Shown: piece by piece, positions 18,456 to 26,248 of the stretch
Layout: every line of letters starts with the position of its first letter
Position numbering within the stretch: the first letter of the stretch is position 1
Assembly: GCF_009617875.1 (NCBI RefSeq)
Contig: NZ_BLAV01000001.1
Coordinates: 4,092,001-4,156,000, forward strand
Length of the DNA stretch: 64,000 nt
Direction: 5' to 3'
From: Prolixibacter sp. NT017
GTDB taxonomy: Bacteria; Bacteroidota; Bacteroidia; Bacteroidales; Prolixibacteraceae
Program-made: the position numbers and the translations under genes
Notes under the pieces: model-generated
The model's database searches: none
What the model saw: the letters and a program-made list of their open reading frames with translations, nothing else
Told to the model about the DNA's origin: nothing

Positions 18456-18707
18456 TTGAACCTGCCGGGAACTTTTCAGGGTGCCCCGTTTGAAAAAGTA
18501 TGTCCCCAGAACATGTTTTAGGGTGTGCCGCAAAAAAAAGTATGTATCCACAACATATTTTGACTTGTCCCCCTTCAAAAAGTATGTATCCACAACATGT
18601 TTTAGGGTGTCCCATTTGGGAAAGTATGTAGCCACAACATGTTTTGACCACCGCTCCGAGGAAAAATATGTATGCTCAGCATATTTGGGACAGTGCTCCG
18701 GAGTCTT
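18456..18707. repeat. tandem array, exact 42-bp period (five clear copies plus one degenerate)
   Basis: The anchor GTATGT recurs at 18498, 18540, 18582 and 18624, and as ATATGT at 18666, exactly 42 bp apart. A weaker copy starts at 18456. A typical unit contains GTATGTATCCACAACATG followed by TTTTAGGGTGTCCC, with the palindrome AACATGTT in the better copies. Because 42 is a multiple of three, several frames stay open with 14-residue repeats, but I regard those as by-products. The remainder of the 18438-19298 gap shows no gene. Confidence 0.85.
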
Positions 18708-19298
18708 CATTGGCAGATTGCCGTGGTCGTCGCACTCTTCTGTTTCGCTGTAACGGTGATACCAGACACTTTTGACTAAAAACAAAACCGAAGCTAAGTT
18801 CGAGGGGCTATCACAAGAATAGAATCTGTTTAGTCAATTGTGCCAGTAAATAACAGAATCATCAGTTATCATCTGTAGCCCGTGTTCCATCCCGTAATAA
18901 TGGCATATCCCGGGTCCCTGATATAGGTGTAAATACTTTTCAGGAAAACAGCCAATGTCAATAACCGATATTTTCCAGAGACAATCATCCAATGTAAAAT
19001 AATTCTTACGAATCGTAATAAAATGTATCAAAATAACGTTAATACCTTACACATAATTTACTTTTAGATATAATCTAAATTCAAGTAACAACTATTTGAA
19101 TTTTTCCCGGACAAATTCACATCCTTTTGTCACATACAAAAAGTCGAGTTCAGAATTGAGTAAATACCCTTTACCCGATTCAGAAACATGCTACCGGGGA
19201 AGGACCTATGTCGCCGTTGACAACCTATCAGATAATAACCCGTTTAAACCAACTAGTTCAGGCTTTTCAAATTTTTCACACTTAAGTACTAAAGAAAG

Positions 19299-22200
19299 AT
19301 GAAAAAAAGATTCTTGCTTATTTCTGTTTTGTTCCTTCTCGTTCATTCGGCCATTGCCCAAAATAAGATGATTTCGGGGGTTGTACTGGAGAAAGGAACA
19401 AACGAGCCATTACCCGGCGTAACCATTTTAGAAAAGGGAACTGCTCACGGAACAGTTACCAACAACGACGGAAAATTTACACTTTCGATAGCTCCGGGAA
19501 CCACACTCGTCATCTCCTTTGTTGGAATGAAACCACAGGAAATCAGCACTGACGGTTCCGATTCATTTAAGATTTTCATGGAACCATCGACTGAAAAGAT
19601 TGATGATGTGGTAGTCACCGCGTTGGGGATTAAACGTGAAAAGAAAGCGCTGGGCTATTCGGTGCAGGATGTAAAGGGTGACGAAATCGCCGAAACCAAC
19701 CCGGTCAATGTTGTCTCTGCATTATCGGGGAAAATTGCCGGCGCAGAGGTAGTCACATCGTCCGGTCAGCTGGGCGCTTCTTCCACCATCAAAATCAGGG
19801 GCAACAAATCGTTTACGGGTTCTGCCGAGCCACTTTTTGTGGTCGATGGCACCCCCATCATGAATTCCATCAGTTCATCCATGTCATCGACAACCTACAC
19901 CGACTTTGGGAATGCCGCCATGGATATCGACCCGTCGAATATCGCCAGTATTTCGGTGCTGAAAGGAGCCAGCGCTGCTGCCCTGTACGGAAGCCGTGCA
20001 GCCAATGGCGTAATTCTTATTACAACCAAAAAAGGGATGAAACACAAGGGGATTGGTGTAGAACTGAATTCATCGTCGTCCATTTCCAATGTATACATTC
20101 TCCCCAACTACCAGAATGAATACGGACAAGGACGAAACGGGAGTGAATACGAATGGAAAACCAATTATCCGGACCTGAGTTACCAGGCATTTCACGATTT
20201 ACGTGAGTTTCGCTGGAGCCTTACGGGCAACGGGTACCGAATGGACTGGGACGAAAGCTGGGGATCGCGGCTCGATGCCGGCCTGATGGTCGCGCAGATG
20301 GACTCGCCGCTTGACTCCAACGGTAACCCGATTCCGACCCCCTGGGTGTCACATCCCGATAACGTAAAAAACTTTTTTAACACGGGTGTCACCTGGGACA
20401 ATTCGGTTGCCCTCTATTCCGGCAATGACATTGCTTCAGGACGCCTCACTCTCTCGCATGTAAAACAAACCGGAACCGTTCCGAACACCGACCAGGAAAA
20501 AACCAGTGTCGGGTTTAACAGCAAGGTAAAGCTATCGGATAAACTGTCGTTCGAAACGAATGTCAATTATACCGAGCTTAATAACGGAAACATTCCTCAG
20601 CAAGGCAACAGCATGCGTAACCCGCTGGTTGAACTTAACAGCTGGTTTGGCCGCCAGGTAAACATGAAATACCTGAAGGAACATTACCAGGACATTGTGA
20701 ATTATAACGGCGAGTTAAAAGCCTTCAACTGGATGATGGCTTACGACGGGCAGCACAACAATCCATACTGGCTCGCCTACAAAAATACCATGTCGAGGAA
20801 CCGGAAAAGAGCTTACGGTAACGTAGCTGTGACCTATTCCATTCTTCCCGGCGTTGATTTGACCGGCCGTCTGGGTACTGACTTCTTCAACGAACACCGA
20901 AAATATAAATACCATCAGTACTCGCGCGACTGGACCGATTTGTACACCAACGCCACCAATGGTACTTTCTGGGAACAATACCGCTTCGAGAGCGAAACCA
21001 ATGCTGACCTGCTGTTGAAAATCAACAAGCAATTGACGAAAGATTTGAGCTTATTCTCGACCGTTGGAGCCAACTACCGGTTTGTGGATGACCACTACGC
21101 CACCACTTCGGGTACCAATCTGGTTGTTCCCGACTTTTTTTCTACCTCCAACATTGAAGGGGAGCCCAATGTAGACTTCACCAAATATTCCAAGAAAACG
21201 TACTCAGTTTTTGGCTCGGCCAACCTTGGATACAAATCTGTTCTGTTCCTGGATTTAACCCTGAGGGGCGACTGGAGCTCTACGCTTCCCGAAAAGAACT
21301 GGAACTTCTGGTATCCGTCCGCCAATCTCGGCTTCATCTTCACCGATGCACTGAAAATAAAATCGAAAGCCTTATCATACGGAAAGCTCCGGTTAGGTTA
21401 TGCTCAGGTGGGAAACGATACAGACCCTTACCAGCTGACTTCGACTTTCTCGTCTATTGGAACCTCATTTAACGGTGTGAACCTGTTCAGTCAGTCGTCC
21501 GTCATCCCAACTTTCAACCTAAAGCCGGAAGAGACCCGGAGCTATGAAATTGGCGGCGAATTTAAATTTCTGAACAACCGGCTGGGACTGGATGCGACAT
21601 ACTACATCGCCAAAACCTTCAACCAACTGCTGAGTGTTGACATTCCCTACAGCTCGGGATACAGTTCCTGGATGAAAAATGCCGGAAGTATCCAAAACAG
21701 TGGTGTTGAATTGCAGTTCTACGCGACTCCTGTGTCGACAAGCAATTTTAAATGGGACATGACCCTCAACTGGTCGACCAACAAGAATAAGATTATTGCC
21801 CTTGACGACGGTTTGGAAGAATTACAAATCAACTCCCTGTACCGGGGAACTTCCCTGATGGCATTCCCGGGAAAGGAATGGGGTGCGTTATACGGCACCA
21901 CTTTCGCCCGCAACAGCGAAGGAAAGATTCTGATCGACGAAAACGGTATGCCCGTCACCTCAACAGAAGACCAGGTACTGGGATATGTCAACCCGGACTG
22001 GACCGGAGGTTTCCGAAACACCTTCAGTTATCAGGCATTTACTCTGTCGGCCCTTCTCGATTTCCGAAAAGGCGGAGATATATTTAGCATGACCAAAGCG
22101 GTTGGACAAGATACCGGTATACTGGAAGCTACGGTAAAAGACGGAATCCGTGAGAACGGAATGATTGTCGATGGTGTTTACCGGGATGGAACTTCCATTA

Positions 22201-22553
22201 ACGGCACCGATGTGAGCGGACAAACCAATACAACGCGTATTTCGGCCCGTTCGTACTGGCGAAGTTCGCGGAACTGGGCCGAACTGTCAATTATTGACGG
22301 AAGCTTTGTAAAACTTCGTGAAGTGACCCTCACTTATACATTTCCCCATTCATTCCTGAACAAGATAAGCATTGAAAATGCTTCCTTTTCCCTGTACGGA
22401 CACAATCTTGCCTTGTTATACACTGACAAAAGCAATGACGTTCATATCGATCCCGAAGTTTCGTCAGGCGGGACCGTTGCCGGTACCGGCTTCGAATCGT
22501 ACCAAATGCCGCCGGTACGTACCCTTGGATGCAAACTGAACGTGAAATTTTAA
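19299..22553 (+). CDS. SusC/RagA-type TonB-linked outer-membrane transporter
   Basis: A 1084-residue TonB-dependent transporter that, with its SusD partner, imports glycans or peptides across the outer membrane. After a signal peptide (ending HSAIAQ), a carboxypeptidase-regulatory-like domain follows (MISGVVLEKGTNEPLPGVTI to about residue 105). Then comes the plug (VVVTALGIKREKKALGYSVQ; SIKGASAAALYGSRAANGVILITTKKG type sequence around residues 215-245), and a ~800-residue barrel ends in LGCKLNVKF with a terminal Phe. The SusD gene starts 12 bp later. No sigma/anti-sigma pair or hydrolase is attached, so the substrate is open. The upstream region (18438-19298) has no clear TAnnTTTG box. Confidence 0.95.
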   Translation: MKKRFLLISVLFLLVHSAIAQNKMISGVVLEKGTNEPLPGVTILEKGTAHGTVTNNDGKFTLSIAPGTTLVISFVGMKPQEISTDGSDSFKIFMEPSTEKIDDVVVTALGIKREKKALGYSVQDVKGDEIAETNPVNVVSALSGKIAGAEVVTSSGQLGASSTIKIRGNKSFTGSAEPLFVVDGTPIMNSISSSMSSTTYTDFGNAAMDIDPSNIASISVLKGASAAALYGSRAANGVILITTKKGMKHKGIGVELNSSSSISNVYILPNYQNEYGQGRNGSEYEWKTNYPDLSYQAFHDLREFRWSLTGNGYRMDWDESWGSRLDAGLMVAQMDSPLDSNGNPIPTPWVSHPDNVKNFFNTGVTWDNSVALYSGNDIASGRLTLSHVKQTGTVPNTDQEKTSVGFNSKVKLSDKLSFETNVNYTELNNGNIPQQGNSMRNPLVELNSWFGRQVNMKYLKEHYQDIVNYNGELKAFNWMMAYDGQHNNPYWLAYKNTMSRNRKRAYGNVAVTYSILPGVDLTGRLGTDFFNEHRKYKYHQYSRDWTDLYTNATNGTFWEQYRFESETNADLLLKINKQLTKDLSLFSTVGANYRFVDDHYATTSGTNLVVPDFFSTSNIEGEPNVDFTKYSKKTYSVFGSANLGYKSVLFLDLTLRGDWSSTLPEKNWNFWYPSANLGFIFTDALKIKSKALSYGKLRLGYAQVGNDTDPYQLTSTFSSIGTSFNGVNLFSQSSVIPTFNLKPEETRSYEIGGEFKFLNNRLGLDATYYIAKTFNQLLSVDIPYSSGYSSWMKNAGSIQNSGVELQFYATPVSTSNFKWDMTLNWSTNKNKIIALDDGLEELQINSLYRGTSLMAFPGKEWGALYGTTFARNSEGKILIDENGMPVTSTEDQVLGYVNPDWTGGFRNTFSYQAFTLSALLDFRKGGDIFSMTKAVGQDTGILEATVKDGIRENGMIVDGVYRDGTSINGTDVSGQTNTTRISARSYWRSSRNWAELSIIDGSFVKLREVTLTYTFPHSFLNKISIENASFSLYGHNLALLYTDKSNDVHIDPEVSSGGTVAGTGFESYQMPPVRTLGCKLNVKF

Positions 22554-22565
22554 AACTGATACCAC

Positions 22566-23984
22566 ATGAAAAACCGAGCAATATTATCTGTTATCGCTTT
22601 ACTTATCGCATTCGTTGCCTGTACAAGCGATTTTAAAACGATTAACGAGAACCCGAACAATCCGGAAACCGCCCCTTTGACCAACGTGTTTGCCTACGTC
22701 ATCGAAAGCCTTACTTCGGAATTCGGAAAAACGGAAATGGATTATCCTGCGGCCTTTGTCGGCCATATCACCAAAGGAACCTATACCGATGTAATTAACT
22801 ACTACAGCAAACCCGGTGACGGAACCTGGGAAACCATATACGAAACGGCATTAACTAATGCAGAATACGTGATATCGGGAGCCAAAGATGAGGGAAATAC
22901 CAACCTGGAGGCTGCTGCGATGGTACTAAAAGTATACGCCATGCAAATGGCTGTTGATATTTACGGGAAAGTCCCTTTTTCTGATGCCAACCTGGGAGAT
23001 GCCGGAACCATTCATCCGAAATACGACGATGAAAAAACCGTCTATTATGCACTGCTGGATACATTGGAAAGGGCCAACAGCTTATTTGATGCAACCAACG
23101 GCGGTTCGCTCGGCGACGGCGACTTGCTTTACAGCGGCGATGTCGGTCAGTGGCAGCGGTTCTGCAATTCCCTCCGTCTGCGGCTGGCTATGCGCATTTC
23201 CAACGTTGATGAAACCAAGGCAAAAAGCGAAATTGCGGCAGTCCTCAACGCTCCGGACACTTATCCGGTATTTTCCGGCAACGACGACAATGCCTATATT
23301 TCTTATCCGGGAGGCGACTGGGTCGAGCCCTGGACTTCTGAATACAGCTCGATTGGCGATAACTACATGGCCAAACCCATCATCGACACGATGGTTAACT
23401 ACAGTGACCCCCGCATTGCCTACTATGCCGAACCACTCGACGACGGTTCGTACAAGGGGCTGGCCGTAGGTAATGATGCCGATACCGTGTATTCGAAAAT
23501 AAACGATTCGTTTGTGAATAATCCTACCGGAAATGTCTACCTGATGGTTTATGCCGAAGTGGAATTCATTAAGGCCGAAGCAGTGCTTCGCGGATTTATT
23601 TCCGGCAATGCCAAAGACCTGTATGACTCAGGTATTACTGCTTCGTGCCAGGAATATGGAATCGGTAGCCAGGAAATCAGCGATTACCTGGCTAATTCTG
23701 ACGTTTCCTGGCAATCAAGCCTCACACAAATCTATGTGCAAAAATGGATTGCCCTGTTCCGGCAAAGCTGGGAGGCCTGGGCTGAAATGCGCCGAACCGA
23801 TGTTCCCAAACTGGCCCCGGCAACGCATTCAACAGCTACAGGACACAATCGTGCGCCGTTCCGCTTTCCCTATCCCGATTCGGAACAAAAGCTGAATGCA
23901 TCCAATATCCCCTCCTCTGTTACCGAAACAGATTATTTCTGGGGATACCAAATCTGGTGGGATACCCGTCAATCAGTTCAATGA
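22566..23984 (+). CDS. SusD/RagB-type surface lipoprotein (SusD-like 2)
   Basis: A 472-residue lipoprotein that forms the lid of the SusC transporter. The signal MKNRAILSVIALLIAFVAC gives a lipobox with the +1 Cys at residue 19. The opening DFKTINENPNNPETAPLTNVF, the alpha-helical TPR-like middle (AAAMVLKVYAMQMAVDIYGKVPFSDA) and the C-terminal region IYVQKWIALFRQSWEAWAEMRRTDVP belong to the SusD-like 2 subgroup. It lies 12 bp after susC in the same operon and is followed by a 13-bp hairpin. Confidence 0.93.
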   Translation: MKNRAILSVIALLIAFVACTSDFKTINENPNNPETAPLTNVFAYVIESLTSEFGKTEMDYPAAFVGHITKGTYTDVINYYSKPGDGTWETIYETALTNAEYVISGAKDEGNTNLEAAAMVLKVYAMQMAVDIYGKVPFSDANLGDAGTIHPKYDDEKTVYYALLDTLERANSLFDATNGGSLGDGDLLYSGDVGQWQRFCNSLRLRLAMRISNVDETKAKSEIAAVLNAPDTYPVFSGNDDNAYISYPGGDWVEPWTSEYSSIGDNYMAKPIIDTMVNYSDPRIAYYAEPLDDGSYKGLAVGNDADTVYSKINDSFVNNPTGNVYLMVYAEVEFIKAEAVLRGFISGNAKDLYDSGITASCQEYGIGSQEISDYLANSDVSWQSSLTQIYVQKWIALFRQSWEAWAEMRRTDVPKLAPATHSTATGHNRAPFRFPYPDSEQKLNASNIPSSVTETDYFWGYQIWWDTRQSVQ

Positions 23985-24012
23985 TTCATACTGTGCTACT
24001 CAGTTGTAACTT

Positions 24013-24045
24013 AACCCTGTTTCTAGTGATGATAGAAACAGGGTT
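24013..24045 (+). terminator. hairpin after the SusCD operon
   Basis: AACCCTGTTTCTA (24013-24025) pairs perfectly over 13 bp with TAGAAACAGGGTT (24033-24045) around a 7-nt loop. The following tract (ACGTTTGTTATT) is only moderately T-rich, so termination efficiency is uncertain. Confidence 0.7.
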
Positions 24046-24338
24046 ACGTTTGTTATTAGTCTTAGGGTAGGTCAATTCCTGGCATGTCTCTGCCATAGCG
24101 GTCGGAACAACGTTGGTGTTTCATATCGCGGGGCTGCACGACCGCTTTCCACATGTGTGTTCCATTACCCGGGGTGGCGTAACCGCGACAGACGTCGCGC
24201 ATTCCTTCCCCCGGGCTGAGGGCTGTTAGGCATTCAGCCTGACAAACAGAACATCCCGTACAAAAGCTGTGAAGGGCGAATACTGCTTAGCGGTGCTGTA
24301 TAGTAAGGACAAAACCGGCGTGTCTACGCCATTGCGTT
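24046..24338. other. intergenic region with a decayed dispersed element
   Basis: No gene is visible. Around 24107-24150 the words ACAACGTTGGTGTTTCAT and CGGGGCTGCACGACCG resemble the CAGCGTTGG...TTTCAAA and GGGTTGCACCCG words found again at about 25449-25470 and 25940-25980. This points to fragments of a common dispersed repeat on both sides of the PorP gene. Confidence 0.45.
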
Positions 24339-25301
24339 TTAGAAATACCGTGGCCCCATCCGGCGGCGGCGGCGACCAATGTTGAAATCGTAGCTGACCA
24401 TGAATTCGTGTGTCCCGGCATTGTAGTGCGCTTCAGACATGGTGGTCATATCGTAGGCATAGCCAATTTTCACCTGCGGAGTTATATAAAACTGCAACAG
24501 TCCACCGAATGAATTCTGATACCGATAAGTCGCTCCTACCCACACCTTCTCGCTAATCAGGAATTGTGCTGAAACATCGGCCGATATCGGCGAATTCTCT
24601 GCATAGCGAACTAAAAACGAAGGTTTGAATTTCAGCGTACCGTAACGCGACACATTGAATACCTGAGCTCCCATCAAGTAAAAGTGGAGCACTTCGGTCT
24701 GACTTAAATTGGTCGTCTCCTTTTGGATACTGTTTTTGAGAATTTTCGGCACCGATATTCCCAGGAAAAAGCGATCGCCATGCCACATCACACCTACCCC
24801 GAAGTTGGGAAGAAATTTGTAGTTGATATCCTGGGCAAAAAGCGGGTCATTGGGGTCGTTGATCTGAAGATCGGACAGACGGGCCTCATACAGGTTGAAA
24901 CCAGCTTCCAAACCAAAAGAGATATACTGCCGGCGACTGTAACGACTGGCGCGCACACGGTAGGCATAGTCGAAGTAAATACCGTTCTGTTTGACCGGTC
25001 CCCAACTATCGTTGAAAATCGACACACCCAACCCGACATTATACGAGTTAAGCGGAGCCTGAACCGTAACTGTATTGGTTGAAGGAGCGCCGTCGAAACC
25101 GACCCATTGCTGCCGCGAAAGAGCCGTCACATTCAGGGTACCCTGACTTCCTGCATAGGCCGGCTGCACCGTTAGTACGTTGTTCAGGTACTGCGTAAAA
25201 ACCGGATCCTGTTGCGCTTTTCCCACAAAGGGAAGTAACATCAGCACAGCAAATACTCCCAGCAGGTTAGTCCACTTTAATATGTTGGTTCGTTTTGTCA
25301 A
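24339..25301 (-). CDS. PorP/SprF family type IX secretion membrane protein
   Basis: A 320-residue outer-membrane barrel of the PorP/SprF family. The signal peptide is followed by the diagnostic start QQDPVFTQYLNNVLTVQPAYAGSQG. The remainder is a beta-barrel with TALSRQQWVGFDGAPSTNTV and the segment LGVSIFNDSWGPVKQNGIYFDYAYRVR. SprF-type members are dedicated partners for secretion or surface retention of adhesins with type B T9SS signals, and such a protein is encoded upstream (26249-28582). The start is TTG at 25299-25301: an in-frame stop lies just upstream and the next Met is inside the signal peptide. The C-terminus is Arg-rich (GRRRRRMGPRYF), odd for a barrel end. A 947-bp repeat region separates it from the PKD operon. 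Confidence 0.9.
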   Translation of the reverse strand: MTKRTNILKWTNLLGVFAVLMLLPFVGKAQQDPVFTQYLNNVLTVQPAYAGSQGTLNVTALSRQQWVGFDGAPSTNTVTVQAPLNSYNVGLGVSIFNDSWGPVKQNGIYFDYAYRVRASRYSRRQYISFGLEAGFNLYEARLSDLQINDPNDPLFAQDINYKFLPNFGVGVMWHGDRFFLGISVPKILKNSIQKETTNLSQTEVLHFYLMGAQVFNVSRYGTLKFKPSFLVRYAENSPISADVSAQFLISEKVWVGATYRYQNSFGGLLQFYITPQVKIGYAYDMTTMSEAHYNAGTHEFMVSYDFNIGRRRRRMGPRYF

Positions 25302-26248
25302 ATTAATTCAATTTCAATCTTTTCGTTTCAAACGGTATACGGATTAGGGTATAGGGTGTAAGGGGTTCCTATGCTTTTCTCCCGGATTCCGTTCTATTTT
25401 TTTCATTTTTCAAATATCATTTATCAGCGTTGGCTCTGTTGCTGTCGAAACAGCGTTGGCGTTTCAAACCACTGCCTCTCGCGACCGCCTTATTACGGGG
25501 TCTGGCTTAACATTCCCAAGGCGGTGCCATTGGGCTAAATTAAACTGGCCTTTCAGGCCGAAAAATACTACAATACTGTGCCCTACGGGCAAACAGATAA
25601 ACAGCACTCAGTCACTTCTCTGCCTTCTTAAATCTTAACACTCTAAGCTTTATTCTTATGAACGCTTTTCTTCTTTATATCGTGCCAGATCTGTTTCATA
25701 AAACTTAAAACCTAACACTTAAAACTTTCTCCGTCTAAAGCCACCAGTTACCGTTTCCCAGGCCTCTGCTGTTCGCGGGCTATCCTCCGCTGGAGGAGGT
25801 GGCCGCAGGCCGGAGGAGGATTGTAAAACTCCTACGGAGTATGGGCACTTCCTTCTATTTCATTTTTACAATACTGTATGCCCTACGAGCAAACAGATGC
25901 TAATTTTCAAAACATCTACGTCGCTGCAATTGCGCTCGAAACAGCGTTGGCTTTTCAAATTCACGGGTTGCACCCGACATGCCCCCGGATGCTCCCGACG
26001 CCTCGGGACAGGGCTATTAATTTTTTAACCCCTACCGGGGTTGTAAGAACGCTTTTCTCCAACCTGAAATGTCAAAGGTGTAAAGTCTGATGTCTGCAGT
26101 CTTTATTCTTAAAACTTAACACCTAAAACTCTGTTCTAATGAACGCTTTTCTTTCTTATTTCGTATTGTGTCAGGTTAAATTCGCTCTTCTTAAAACCTA
26201 ACACTTAAAACTTCTTCCGTCTAACATCTCTCCTCTAACGTCTCTCTT
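25302..26248. repeat. 947-bp intergenic region made of degenerate repeats
   Basis: No gene is seen. Three kinds of repeat occur. (1) GAAACAGCGTTGG followed by TTTCAAA at ~25447-25470 and ~25938-25958. (2) TACAATACTGT plus GCCCTACGGGC (or GAGC), then AAACAGAT, at ~25568-25597 and ~25867-25897. (3) A ~115-bp direct duplication at ~25627-25740 and ~26103-26225, containing ATGAACGCTTTTCTT and CCTAACACTTAAAACTT. GGGTTGCACCCG and CCCCTACCGGGG are small hairpins of the kind common in Bacteroidota intergenic repeats. Confidence 0.6.

Noticed and set aside
18456..18707. Possible CRISPR array
   Set aside because: Whole 42-bp units are similar rather than short repeats with unrelated spacers, and no cas genes are present. 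The 22-bp and 21-bp arrays fail for the same reason.
18033..18785. Open frames on both strands across the 42-bp array with 14-residue repeats
   Set aside because: They are open only because 42 is a multiple of three, overlap the adaptor gene, lack a signal peptide or domain, and several frames are equally open.
19096..19302. 68-residue frame just before susC
   Set aside because: It overlaps the susC start, has no recognisable features, and looks like leader sequence.
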